Assembly (NCBI RefSeq): GCF_009649955.1
Contig: NZ_CP045875.1
Span: 2,275,501-2,339,500 of the forward strand
Length of the DNA stretch: 64,000 nucleotides
Reading direction: 5' to 3'
From: Heliorestis convoluta
GTDB taxonomy: Bacteria; Bacillota; Desulfitobacteriia; Heliobacteriales; Heliobacteriaceae
Shown one piece after another: positions 17,303 through 25,418 of this stretch. The stretch's first letter is position 1, and every line of letters begins with the position of its first letter. The notes under the pieces were generated by a model. That model did no database searches and was not told where the DNA came from. It saw only the letters and a program-made list of their open reading frames with translations. Both the position numbers and the translations under genes were made by a program.

Positions 17303-19198
17303 TTAGCGATTTAACAATGAGCCTGTGTAGCGAAGCAACTCATTGGCGCAGACTGGGCAGTAGCCATGATCTTCCATGAGTCGGGCTGTCACTTCGTTCA
17401 TACGCTTTAATTGCTCTGCATTGGGCGTTCGCGTTGACGTGGTAATCTTGACGACATCTTTGAGGTCTGAGAATAATTTTTTCTCAATCGCTTCTTTTAG
17501 GCGCTCATGAGAAGTATAATCAAAAGCTTTTCCACGTCTTGCATAGCTTGAAAGGCGAATTAGAATCTCTTCACGAAACGCTTTTTTCGCATTTTCAGAA
17601 ATTCCAATCTGCTCTTCAATGGAGCGCATCAGCTTTTCATCGGGATCGAGTTCTTCATCGGTAATCGGGTCTTTTAGTTTTACGCCATTGCAATAGGCTT
17701 CCACATTGTCTAAATAGTTGTTAAGAATGGTACGAGCTGATTCTTCGTAGGCGTAGACGAAAGCTTTTTGCACTTCTTTTTTGGCCAGCTCATCGTATTC
17801 ACGTCTTGCTGTCGCGATAAAGTTCAGATATCGTTCTTTTTCTTCTTTTGAAATCGAAGGGTGCTGATCAAGGCCATCTTTTAAGGCTCTGAGAACGTCT
17901 AGGGGATTAATGCAAATGGTGTCTTTGCGAATAAAGGCAGAAGAAAGCCGGTTGATAACGTAGCGAGGATCTACACCGCTCATGCCTTCATCACTGGTCT
18001 CATTTTGTAGCTCAATCAGATCTTTTTCTTTAAATCCTTCTACGTCTTCTCCATCATAAAGGCGCATTTTTTTGACAAGATCCATGCCTTGCTTTTTTGA
18101 TTCTTTCAGGCGGGAAAGTATCGAGAAAATGGCTGCAACGCGCAAGGCATGAGGTGCTATATGGATATGTTTGAGATCAGATTGAGCAATTAGTTTTTCG
18201 TAAATTTTTACTTCTTCTGTTACTTTTAAGTTATAAGGCACTTTAACAATAATCATCCGTGAAATTAGGGCTTCGTTCTTTTTGTTAGAGACAAAAGATT
18301 TGTATTCATTTTCGTTCGTATGGGCCACAATAAGCTCATCAGCACTAATCAAGGCAAATCGCCCTGCTTTGAAGTTGCCTTCCTGCGATAGCGACAGCAA
18401 GTGCCAGAGGAATTTCTCATCCGATTTGAGCATTTCTTGGAATTCCATCATGCCTCGGTTGGCTTTGTTCAGTTCGCCGTCAAAACGATAAGCTCGAGGG
18501 TCTGACTCTGATCCATATTCTGAGATGGTAGAAAAGTCAATGGAGCCTGTTAGATCAGCAATGTCCTGGCTTTTGGGATCAGAGGGGCTGAAAGTTCCGA
18601 TACCAATGCGGTCTTCTTCTGATATGAAGAGTCTTTCTAGAGGTACCTCTTCAATTTTGCCACCCCATTCTGTGTTAAGGCGCATTCTACAATGAGGGCA
18701 TAAGTTTCCTTCGATGTAGACGTTGTACTCACGCTGGAACTCTTCTCGTAATTCCTTCGGTATAAGGTGTAAAGGTTCTTCATGCATAGGGCAACCTTTG
18801 ATTGCATAGATTGCGCCGAAGTCCGTGCGGCTAAAGTTTTCTAAGCCACGCTTTAGCATCATAACAATGGTTGATTTTCCCCCTGATACTGGGCCCATTA
18901 AGAGAAGTATCCTTTTTCGTACTTCGGTGCGACGAGCGGAGGAGTGAAAATATTCTTCCACCAACGTTTCCAAAGTGCGATCCAGTCCAAAAATCTCTGA
19001 AGAAAAAAACTTATAGCGTTTGACACCGTTTACTTCCTCGACGCCTTCTGAAACAATCATGTTATAGATCCTCGAGTGTGACAGCTGCGTAATCTCAGGT
19101 TTTTCTTTCACCAGTTTTAAGTAGTCTCGAAAGGTACCTTCCCAGACCAAGTCTTTTTCCCGTTGACGAAATGTTTCTAGCTTGTCTAGAAATCCCAT
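17303..19198 (-). CDS. prkA: PrkA-family serine protein kinase / AAA+ ATPase
   Basis: 631 residues, the usual PrkA length. A Walker A motif GPVSGGKST (102-110) lies in the N-terminal AAA+-like domain, and the C-terminal region carries the PrkA kinase-like domain. A CxxC pair ('CPHC', about residue 165, with a second 'CPVC' near the C-terminus) could bind metal. PrkA was described as a serine kinase and more recently as an ATP-dependent protease-like AAA+ protein, and it acts in sporulation and starvation. It is the first gene of prkA-yhbH, with AGGAGGGAGA before the ATG. Confidence 0.94.
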   Translation of the reverse strand: MGFLDKLETFRQREKDLVWEGTFRDYLKLVKEKPEITQLSHSRIYNMIVSEGVEEVNGVKRYKFFSSEIFGLDRTLETLVEEYFHSSARRTEVRKRILLLMGPVSGGKSTIVMMLKRGLENFSRTDFGAIYAIKGCPMHEEPLHLIPKELREEFQREYNVYIEGNLCPHCRMRLNTEWGGKIEEVPLERLFISEEDRIGIGTFSPSDPKSQDIADLTGSIDFSTISEYGSESDPRAYRFDGELNKANRGMMEFQEMLKSDEKFLWHLLSLSQEGNFKAGRFALISADELIVAHTNENEYKSFVSNKKNEALISRMIIVKVPYNLKVTEEVKIYEKLIAQSDLKHIHIAPHALRVAAIFSILSRLKESKKQGMDLVKKMRLYDGEDVEGFKEKDLIELQNETSDEGMSGVDPRYVINRLSSAFIRKDTICINPLDVLRALKDGLDQHPSISKEEKERYLNFIATARREYDELAKKEVQKAFVYAYEESARTILNNYLDNVEAYCNGVKLKDPITDEELDPDEKLMRSIEEQIGISENAKKAFREEILIRLSSYARRGKAFDYTSHERLKEAIEKKLFSDLKDVVKITTSTRTPNAEQLKRMNEVTARLMEDHGYCPVCANELLRYTGSLLNR

Positions 19199-19415
19199 TC
19201 TTTCTCTCCCTCCTGCTGGCTAACCAGAAGCTGGTTACTTCTACCTTATGCGCGAGAATCTGGTTGAAACACTTTTCATCACATCCAAATTCAGGGTAGC
19301 ATATAAAGTGGAAGCGCTAAAAAGTGCCTATTCTTATACTTATGGCTTTCTTAGCGAAGACAGGTCTTTTTTATTGTTTTTTTCTTTTTTTCTTTTTTCT
19401 AGGAAGGAGCCTGCC

Positions 19416-19520
19416 ATGTCTGGTGAAAAAGTTGTAGCCATTGTAATCGCGCTACTTCTTATCGGGTCAACTATCTACGCGCTTTACCAGGCTTGGTTTA
19501 AGCAAATGCTGAAACCATAG
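19416..19520 (+). CDS. Small single-pass membrane protein, 34 aa
   Basis: The open frame starts upstream at 19248, but a clear AAGGAG site sits 7 nt before the ATG at 19416. The product MSGEKVVAIVIALLLIGSTI... is one membrane helix with a short basic tail (KQMLKP). It has no known domain. Single-helix proteins of this size often associate with membrane complexes, but no partner is evident. Confidence 0.65.
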   Translation: MSGEKVVAIVIALLLIGSTIYALYQAWFKQMLKP

Positions 19521-19585
19521 ACTTTAGTACTATCTAGACAAATTCTCTTTTCCTCGCTATGGTAAAGAGTGAGGTGAAGCATCTT

Positions 19586-19972
19586 ATGGAAAATATGACC
19601 TTAGAAGAAGTGCAAAAGCAAGTCGATGACTATATCTCTCAGTTTGAAGAAGGTTATTTCGATCCACCTACTTTAATTCTTCGTTTTTGTGAAGAATTGG
19701 GAGAACTTTCGAGAGTTGTCTCTCACCGCTATGGGCCGAAAAAGAAAAAGCCTGGTGAAGAAGAAGGCGATATGGAATTAGAGATGGGCGATCTCTTTTT
19801 TGTCCTTATATGTCTAGCCAATCGACAAGGTTACGATCTGAACGAGATTTTTCAAAAAACAATGGAAAAGTATAATCATCGTGATAAAGAGCGATGGACT
19901 CGTAAAAAAGAAAAACCACCTTCCTATGAAGGTGGTAACGAGCCAATCAATGAACTGGATTTGAACCAGTGA
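19586..19972 (+). CDS. MazG-like nucleotide pyrophosphohydrolase
   Basis: 128 residues from the ATG at 19586, which has GAGGTG 9 nt upstream (an earlier ATG at 19559 lacks a site). The all-alpha NTP pyrophosphatase motifs are present: 'RFCEELGELSRVV' (EExxE) and 'EMGDLFFVLICLAN' (ExxD), which bind Mg2+ and the triphosphate. It is a single-domain MazG like those that remove non-canonical or excess NTPs. The last 25 nt of the gene overlap, on the other strand, a tRNA-like cloverleaf (19947-20013). Confidence 0.85.
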   Translation: MENMTLEEVQKQVDDYISQFEEGYFDPPTLILRFCEELGELSRVVSHRYGPKKKKPGEEEGDMELEMGDLFFVLICLANRQGYDLNEIFQKTMEKYNHRDKERWTRKKEKPPSYEGGNEPINELDLNQ

Positions 19973-20013
19973 GAAAGGATGCCACAGTCCTTTCTAGCAC
20001 CTGCTATCATTGA
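19947..20013 (-). other. tRNA-like cloverleaf element of 67 nt
   Basis: Read on the minus strand, a 7-bp acceptor-like stem (TCAATGA/TCATTGA, extendable to 9 bp) closes a four-way junction. The arms are a 4-bp arm with loop AGGT, a 7-bp arm with an 8-nt loop CTGTGGCA, and a T-arm of 5 bp (ACTGG/CCAGT) with the canonical loop TTCAAAT. The D arm is too small and the anticodon arm too long for a normal tRNA, and no CCA follows. It could be a decayed tRNA, a tRNA-like regulatory RNA or chance. Confidence 0.45.
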
Positions 20014-20152
20014 TTCTTTTCAGTCTTACTTAAATTTTATTAAATGTTGTTCTCTATGTTCTACTATATTTTTCGTTATTGTCATCGTGTTTTTGTCTGC
20101 ATCTGCCCTCGGTTTTGTATTTTTTTAGATAGAGTTTTTTTCCTTTTCTCTT

Positions 20153-20857
20153 CTATGGCGATTCAGCCTCTACTACTAGGTACTGTAGAAGCTGATCGAG
20201 CTCTGGTGCCTTCATAGTACCAGAGGCTGTTGTCGCCAGGTTGCCTTCTTCATCCAATAAGATGAAAAAAGGAAGGCCTTCTACTTTCAATTCACCACTG
20301 GCAATGCGAGGATCATTGCGTCCTACATCGACCATTTCAATCATAACTTGTTGTAATATATCCTTTCGTTGGGTAAGCCATTTTTGGAACTCTCTTTTTT
20401 GTTCTTCGCATTCTTGACAGGGTAAAGCATAGTAATATTGAATGATGCCAACATAGGTAGCAGGGGAAACAATGTTATCTTCGTCCTTCGTATTCGCCTC
20501 TTGCTCTTTCGGTACGTCCTGTTCCTTACTTGGTTCTTTTCCTTCTTCTCTCTGCGTCTCTTTATAATTTGTTTCTATCTCTTCTGATGAAACGTTGTTG
20601 TCATGATTTTTTGCATTTTGGCCTTCTGAGCCTCTCGTGCTACGTACTAGGTTCTCTTGCTCTGGTGTTATTGTATCTTCTGTTTCAACTTCTACACTTT
20701 CAGATGGTTCTTCTTGTATGCTATCTTGTTCTTCTATTGCTTCCTGATTCCGATTCTCCCAGCTCGTCTCGCTTGCTATCAATTGCATCGTGCAGCCCGA
20801 GATAAGAGACCCTGTGAGCAACAGTGCAAGGAGAACCCACCACCCCTTTTTTCCCAT
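20153..20857 (-). CDS. Thioredoxin-like lipoprotein with acidic linker
   Basis: From the ATG at 20857 (GGGGGA upstream) the product has 234 residues. A lipoprotein signal with lipobox LISGC comes first. A long Glu/Gln/Asn-rich linker (about residues 30-125) leads to a thioredoxin-fold domain with 'YYYALPCQECEEQKREFQKWL' carrying a CxxC (CQEC), and then 'VDVGRNDPRI...VEGLPFFILLDEEG' with the cis-proline region. It would sit outside the cytoplasmic membrane on a flexible arm and act as a thiol-disulfide oxidoreductase. Its partner is not known, and it stands alone. The frame remains open for 25 codons upstream without a better ribosome site. Confidence 0.75.
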   Translation of the reverse strand: MGKKGWWVLLALLLTGSLISGCTMQLIASETSWENRNQEAIEEQDSIQEEPSESVEVETEDTITPEQENLVRSTRGSEGQNAKNHDNNVSSEEIETNYKETQREEGKEPSKEQDVPKEQEANTKDEDNIVSPATYVGIIQYYYALPCQECEEQKREFQKWLTQRKDILQQVMIEMVDVGRNDPRIASGELKVEGLPFFILLDEEGNLATTASGTMKAPELDQLLQYLVVEAESP

Positions 20858-21066
20858 TTCTGCTTCCCCCCTTTGGAAAGGTAGCTGTAACAACAACGAT
20901 AGGTTGACCTGTTTTCTTGCGCATGTGTGCACATTGTCTATTCTATTCGACTTTGCGCTTTTATCTTCCTTCTTATCCTATCGAAAATTGTTCCAATCAT
21001 CTCCAGTATTTCGTGAAAAGCGAGGGGAGTAGTAGAAAACTATAGAGCGAAAGGGGGATTGTTGGT

Positions 21067-21231
21067 GTGAGCGATAAGAAAAAACCGCTTTGTAAGCTTA
21101 TTGAAAAAGATCTGATCAAAAAAGATCTAAGTTCTTTTAAAGAGATCGTCTCTAAGGCGGGCTACTATTGTAAAAAGTGTGGCCGAGTGGCAAAGAAAGA
21201 TAAACAACTGTGCAAACCAGAAAGCCTCTAA
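21067..21231 (+). CDS. Small zinc-ribbon-like protein, 54 aa
   Basis: A 54-codon frame starts at a GTG with AAAGGGGGA about 10 nt upstream. The product is lysine-rich (MSDKKKPLCK...) and has cysteines at 9, 35, 38 and 49, including CKKC, which suggests a small metal-binding ribbon. It has no membrane segment. I do not recognise a family. It is convergent with the nuclease gene 16 nt away. Confidence 0.6.
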   Translation: MSDKKKPLCKLIEKDLIKKDLSSFKEIVSKAGYYCKKCGRVAKKDKQLCKPESL

Positions 21232-21247
21232 TCTTTAGCATCTAAAT

Positions 21248-21769
21248 TTATAAGCCCCAAATACCTCTCTTTTCTTTCCGTGCTTCTTCTTGGGCTGCTT
21301 TGAAAATGTCAACGTATTTTACATTGGGAGGAAAGGTAGTTACTTCCGCAAAACCATTTCTCACCAAGGTTTCGTTAAAAAGTTCTTCCTCAAGCCAAAT
21401 GTAGCCTAACAATCTTCCGTAGCGATCTCGCTCTTGTACGTCAAACTCCAGTTGAAAGGTACGCCCTTCGAGCCTTTGCTTTGTATAATCACTCGCTTCT
21501 CGGCCATAAGGCTCTTCACCGATGGTAGGGTGAACTGTTTCAGGTGTATCTATGCCAATAAAGCGAAGTCGTTCTTGTTTTCCGTCAATTAAAATAACAG
21601 CCGTGTCACCATCAACCACTCGGACCACTTGTACCGTAACGGTCTGTTCAGGAACTTCTCTAACAACAATTACCGTATCGCCCATGAAAACTGTCTTGTT
21701 CATACAGCCTGTTAGGAACAGCAGCAAAAGGGCTGTAATAAGGGCAACGTAGATAGGGTGCTTCTTCAT
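21248..21769 (-). CDS. Thermonuclease-family (SNase) lipoprotein
   Basis: The 173-residue precursor has a lipoprotein signal (lipobox FLTGC, Cys22) and a staphylococcal-nuclease-like domain: 'VVRVVDGDTAVIL' (calcium-binding Asp), 'LRFIGIDTPET' (catalytic Arg and Asp), 'YGREASDYTKQ' and 'ERDRYGRLLGYIWL' (second catalytic Arg). All key residues are visible, so an active, membrane-anchored secreted nuclease is expected, perhaps for DNA scavenging. AAGGAG lies 11 nt before the ATG. Confidence 0.9.
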   Translation of the reverse strand: MKKHPIYVALITALLLLFLTGCMNKTVFMGDTVIVVREVPEQTVTVQVVRVVDGDTAVILIDGKQERLRFIGIDTPETVHPTIGEEPYGREASDYTKQRLEGRTFQLEFDVQERDRYGRLLGYIWLEEELFNETLVRNGFAEVTTFPPNVKYVDIFKAAQEEARKEKRGIWGL

Positions 21770-21820
21770 TGGGTTGAATCTCTCCTTGTGATTGTAGTTA
21801 CCTGCATTTCATATATACAT

Positions 21821-21878
21821 AAAGAAATCACCTCGCAGAGAGGATAAGGCTTCACTCTGCTGAGGTGATTTCTTTTGT
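21821..21878 (-). terminator. Terminator after htpX
   Basis: A 14-bp perfect stem (21821-21834 with 21862-21875) is extended by an inner GCAGAG/CTCTGC pairing. It lies 17 nt past the htpX stop on the minus strand. Confidence 0.8.
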
Positions 21879-21894
21879 AAGAAGATAGCCGTCT

Positions 21895-22776
21895 TTATAG
21901 AGACTGTAAGCTACGAATGCGATCGTCAAGATCGGGGTGACTGGAGAATAGCTTGGTCCACTTGCTGGCGCCACCGTTGATCTTCATGGTCTGTAAAGCT
22001 TGCTGATCTGTATCGACAAGTTGTACATTTTGCTTCAGAGATTGTAAGGCATGAATCATCTTCTCTTTGCCCGCTAGCATAGCGCCACCGCGGTCGGCAT
22101 GGAATTCACGATAGCGCGAGAAGGCCATGACAGCAATACTGCCGAGGATAGAGAAGAAGATCTGGAAGAAGATAATCGAAGCAAAGTGAACGATAGTAGC
22201 ATACTCTTCACGAACAAAGGTAGAAACTGCGTAAGCTAGAATACGGGAAATAAAGACTACAAAGGTGTTAACAACGCCTTGGATCAGTGCCATCGTCACC
22301 ATATCGCCATTGGCAATATGAGCTACTTCATGAGCGAGAACACCTTCAACAGCCGCATCATCCATACGATTGAGTAAGCCTGTTGATACAGCAACAAGAG
22401 AACTGTTTTTCGTTGCTCCTGTGGCAAAGGCATTCACCTCAGGGGAATCATAGATACCGACTTCTGGCATTTTCGTAATTCCCGATTGGCGAGACATATT
22501 ATGGACAAGTTGAACAATTCGATATTCTTCGGATGTTAAATTCCCATTGGGATCGAGAACGCGAACGTTCATCATTTTCTTGGCCATCCAGCGAGAAAGG
22601 GCCAAAGAGATAAATGAACCGGAGAAGCCTACAATGGCTGCAAAAACGAGGAGGCTTCCATAATCAATGCCATAGGCAGTGATGTATCCTCCAACGCCCA
22701 GCAAACTAGTCATAATTACAATGGTTAATAGAACTAGAAAGTTAACGAGTAAGAACAAACCGATACGTTTGAACAT
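21895..22776 (-). CDS. htpX: HtpX-type zinc metalloprotease
   Basis: A membrane protease of about 293 residues with two N-terminal membrane helices, the zinc motif HEVAH (149-153) and a downstream glutamate in '[11 protein letters not shown]', plus two further hydrophobic segments around 160-220. HtpX helps degrade misfolded membrane proteins. The frame opens at a TTG three codons earlier, but a GGAGG site 9 nt before the ATG at 22776 decides the start. No linked regulator is visible. Confidence 0.95.
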   Translation of the reverse strand: MFKRIGLFLLVNFLVLLTIVIMTSLLGVGGYITAYGIDYGSLLVFAAIVGFSGSFISLALSRWMAKKMMNVRVLDPNGNLTSEEYRIVQLVHNMSRQSGITKMPEVGIYDSPEVNAFATGATKNSSLVAVSTGLLNRMDDAAVEGVLAHEVAHIANGDMVTMALIQGVVNTFVVFISRILAYAVSTFVREEYATIVHFASIIFFQIFFSILGSIAVMAFSRYREFHADRGGAMLAGKEKMIHALQSLKQNVQLVDTDQQALQTMKINGGASKWTKLFSSHPDLDDRIRSLQSL

Positions 22777-23011
22777 CCACCACAACCTCCTTTTTCATAA
22801 TCGAAAATTATCTCTCGCATCGGGCACCGATAGGTATTATACCATATATTTGATATTTTTTTAAGTTTTATTTCATCTAGTTTTTTGGTAAAATTTACAA
22901 GGAGACTCTTTTTCATAGCTTGACCCAGCATAAGATTGATTTTTGTGTTACTATACCGTAAAGAAGACTTTCTTATCCAGACTTTTTACGAAAGGGGCGT
23001 ACTTTTGTACT

Positions 23012-24103
23012 GTGGAAAACCTATTATACCTGGATACACTTTTTAAAGATCTTGTGATAGCGACAACCATATTCTTTTTCTTCCTTTTACTTCGCAAAAT
23101 TTTTACTCGTTACGTTTATCAGTTGATCCTAAGAATCCTTCACAAGACGGAAACGGAGTTTATCACTCGCATTTTCCTTGCTTTTGAAAAACCTTCGCAG
23201 TTTTTCTTTATATTTATCGGTATTTACGTTTCACTGAAATACGTTGACTTATCGCCTTACTATCAAGATCTATCTCTGAAATTCTTCCGCTCTGCCCTGA
23301 TTGCTTTAATCGCCTGGGGGCTTTATAACCTTAGTGATGTTTATACGGGCATTTTCAGCACTCTAGAGAAGCGGCTCAGTGTAGAGTTTAATGAGATTTT
23401 AGTTTCTTTTTTCTCTAAGGTACTTCGAGTGATCGTTGTTTTGTTTGCTGCTAGTATTATTGCCCAAGAGTGGGGCTATCGAGTAGAAGGGCTTGTTGCC
23501 GGTCTAGGTTTAGGTGGCTTGGCTTTTGCACTGGCCGCTCAGAATACCTTGTCCAACATTTTTGGTGGCGTAGTCATTATCATGGACAGGCCTTTTTCCA
23601 TCGGTGATTGGATTAAAACGCCCAGTGTGGAAGGTACTGTAGAGGATATTAGTTTTCGCAGCACCAAGGTTCGAACTTTTGCCCAGGCTCTTGTCACGGT
23701 ACCCAATTCTACGCTGGCCAATGAAGCGATTACGAATTGGTCACGGATGGGAAAACGGCAAATTGCTTTCCATGTCGGTGTTACATATGATACGACGCGT
23801 GAACAAATGGAAAAAACGGTCGCTTCTATCAAGGATATGCTTGTCAATCATCCTGAGGTTCACCCCGAGACTATCTTCGTTGTCTTTGACAAATACAATG
23901 ATAGTAGCCTCGATATCTTCCTTTATTTCTTTACAAAGACCACAGTTTGGGGCGAGTTCTTAGCTGTAAAGCAAGATGTAAATCTTAAGATTATGGAAAT
24001 TCTTGAAGAGAACAATGTATCGGTAGCTTTCCCCACTACAACAGTCCATGTGGAAAAGTCCTCAGAAGAAGAGCTTTCTTTTCGGAAAATGCCTCTCGCT
24101 TAA
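23012..24103 (+). CDS. MscS-family mechanosensitive channel
   Basis: The protein of about 363 residues has several N-terminal membrane helices and a conserved pore-lining and beta domain: 'GLVAGLGLGGLAFALAAQNTLSNIFGGVVIIMDRPFSIGDWIKTPSVEGTVEDISFRSTKVRTFAQALVTVPNS'. It is close to the YkuT type. It would release ions and solutes on hypo-osmotic shock. The open frame starts at 22943, but the GTG at 23012 follows an AAGGGGCG site (13 nt gap), and the upstream residues are not membrane-like, so I prefer it with moderate confidence. A terminator follows at 24113. Confidence 0.9.
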   Translation: MENLLYLDTLFKDLVIATTIFFFFLLLRKIFTRYVYQLILRILHKTETEFITRIFLAFEKPSQFFFIFIGIYVSLKYVDLSPYYQDLSLKFFRSALIALIAWGLYNLSDVYTGIFSTLEKRLSVEFNEILVSFFSKVLRVIVVLFAASIIAQEWGYRVEGLVAGLGLGGLAFALAAQNTLSNIFGGVVIIMDRPFSIGDWIKTPSVEGTVEDISFRSTKVRTFAQALVTVPNSTLANEAITNWSRMGKRQIAFHVGVTYDTTREQMEKTVASIKDMLVNHPEVHPETIFVVFDKYNDSSLDIFLYFFTKTTVWGEFLAVKQDVNLKIMEILEENNVSVAFPTTTVHVEKSSEEELSFRKMPLA

Positions 24104-24112
24104 ACAGCAACG

Positions 24113-24155
24113 ACCTCCTTGTTGGGCTCTAAGACAAGGAGGTTTTGCTTTTTTC
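24113..24155 (+). terminator. Terminator after the mechanosensitive channel gene
   Basis: ACCTCCTTG (24113-24121) pairs with CAAGGAGGT (24135-24143), followed by TTTTGCTTTTTT. Confidence 0.85.
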
Positions 24156-24225
24156 GTCGAATCATATCTGGAAAAGCGTAGTAATTGTTCGTTTTAACGG
24201 GGTTGTTGTCGATTGGCGTCGCAAG

Positions 24226-24322
24226 TTATCTACAACCTTGTCCACACCAAGAAAGCCTGCTATTTCAACCTTTCCACAGCTTTATCCACATTATCCACAA
24301 TACTGCTATCCCCTTATCCACA
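24226..24322 (+). promoter_or_regulatory. Cluster of six co-oriented DnaA boxes
   Basis: Three perfect DnaA boxes TTATCCACA start at 24282, 24291 and 24314. One-mismatch boxes TTATCTACA (24226) and TTGTCCACA (24238) and a weaker CTTTCCACA (24270) accompany them. All lie on the plus strand within 97 bp of gene-free DNA between mscS and a small membrane protein gene. Such a cluster is typical of an origin, a DnaA-titration site or a DnaA-regulated promoter. dnaA itself is not in the window. Confidence 0.8.
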
Positions 24323-24427
24323 TGGCCTATTGGGTCGTTTTTTTCAGAAATTTCCAGATATCTGGGGCTTATAAAAATCGAATAATGACATACTGATGAA
24401 CGAATGAATACTGTGAGGTGTTGCTTT

Positions 24428-24769
24428 TTGGCACCGATTCTTCTGATGTTACTAATCGGCAGTTTGCTGATTGCTCTTGTTGTAACGTTCCAGACGAAAT
24501 ATATAGACCCTACTTTGTTGGAAGTGGCCAAATATAATCTCTATACTTTCCCCTTTATGTTCGTAGCCAATACAATGCTTTTTATTGCTTTTACGAAAGG
24601 GCAAGCTATTTTTGGTTCTTTAGCTGTTGTTGTGGGCATGCAAATCGCCATCTACATGCTGGCAATCGCCCTGTTTGGCTACTTCATTCTAGCACAGCAA
24701 CCGAGTTGGAACACTCTAATCGGAATCTCTTTGTTAGTAAGTGCTGTTTTTTTCTTGAATCGAGGGTAA
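24428..24769 (+). CDS. Small four-helix membrane protein, EamA/SMR-like
   Basis: A product of about 113 residues with four strongly hydrophobic segments and few charged residues, resembling half of an EamA-type transporter or an SMR-like protein ('FVANTMLFIAFTKGQAIFGSLAVVVGMQIAIYMLAIALFGYF', 'LIGISLLVSAVFFLNRG'). The substrate is unknown. I prefer the TTG at 24428, seven nt after GAGGTG; an ATG at 24404 is possible. It lies directly downstream of the DnaA-box cluster, so DnaA may affect its transcription. Confidence 0.55.
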   Translation: MAPILLMLLIGSLLIALVVTFQTKYIDPTLLEVAKYNLYTFPFMFVANTMLFIAFTKGQAIFGSLAVVVGMQIAIYMLAIALFGYFILAQQPSWNTLIGISLLVSAVFFLNRG

Positions 24770-24834
24770 AAAAACAAGAGCTGATGCATCCTATGATGGA
24801 AGTTATCTGATAGGACAAGGAGGTTTCTCCGTCA

Positions 24835-25083
24835 ATGACACAACAACACATCCATTGCACTGTTGATAATTGTCATTACTGGGCCCAAGGTAACAAGTGT
24901 GTGGCCAATGAAATTCTCGTAGCTTCTGATCAATTGGGTGCCGATCAACCGGATCGGATTGATGCAACGACAGCACAAAATCTTAACCCCACGCCGGTAA
25001 ATACTTGTATGTCAACCTGCTGTAAATCTTTCGTGGCAGGCAATTCTCCCAACACCAATGTTGATGGTATTAAAAAGCAGTAG
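24835..25083 (+). CDS. DUF1540 domain protein
   Basis: 82 residues with the DUF1540 pattern: 'IHCTVDNCHYWAQGNKCVANEI' (C-x4-C-x7-C) and a second cysteine group 'CMSTCCKSF' near the C-terminus. The conserved cysteines suggest metal binding. These proteins are common in spore formers; no function is established. AAGGAGG precedes the ATG. A paralogue lies at 41582-41782. Confidence 0.85.
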   Translation: MTQQHIHCTVDNCHYWAQGNKCVANEILVASDQLGADQPDRIDATTAQNLNPTPVNTCMSTCCKSFVAGNSPNTNVDGIKKQ

Positions 25084-25103
25084 GCTTTCCTACTGCTTTT
25101 TAG
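25072..25103 (+). terminator. Terminator after the DUF1540 gene
   Basis: AAAAGCAGTAG pairs with CTACTGCTTTT around a 6-nt loop. The stem overlaps the last codons of the gene. Confidence 0.8.
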
Positions 25104-25194
25104 CTTCTTCTTGCTACTTCAATCGCTTCATCTGCATCGACGGCAGTTTAATGGGGTACGATGATTAGCAGCAAAATTTTTTCGGAGGTGTTCA

Positions 25195-25386
25195 ATGGCT
25201 GTTTTTTATCTATCCGAGATAAAAGAAGCGATTCGACGCGGTGTCTGGCCTCCTGATTCTTGGAAGTTGCCTGCACCTTTACCTGAGCTAGAAATCAAAG
25301 AAGAAGATAGTCCTGAGAAAGTAAACGCCCAGCTCGAAACTTTGGCAAAAGATTGGGCCCAAAAAAACGACGTGAAGCTGCATTGA
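25195..25386 (+). CDS. Hypothetical protein, 63 aa
   Basis: CGGAGGTG lies 6 nt before the ATG, so translation is likely. The product (MAVFYLSEIKEAIRRGVWPP...) is amphipathic with a proline-rich centre (PPDSWKLPAPLPEL) and a helical, acidic end. No domain is recognised. A hairpin terminator overlaps its last codons. Confidence 0.65.
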   Translation: MAVFYLSEIKEAIRRGVWPPDSWKLPAPLPELEIKEEDSPEKVNAQLETLAKDWAQKNDVKLH

Positions 25387-25416
25387 CCCACAACGAAGGG
25401 TCCCTGCAGCTTCTTT
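25374..25416 (+). terminator. Terminator between convergent genes
   Basis: GAAGCTGCA (25374-25382) pairs with TGCAGCTTC (25404-25412), followed by TTTTCTT. It separates the 63-aa gene from the convergent NDH-2 gene. Confidence 0.75.
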
Positions 25417-25418
25417 TC

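Noticed and set aside
19918-19939. Hairpin CCACCTTC/GAAGGTGG near the end of mazG
   Set aside because: Short stem inside coding sequence, without a T tract; not a terminator.
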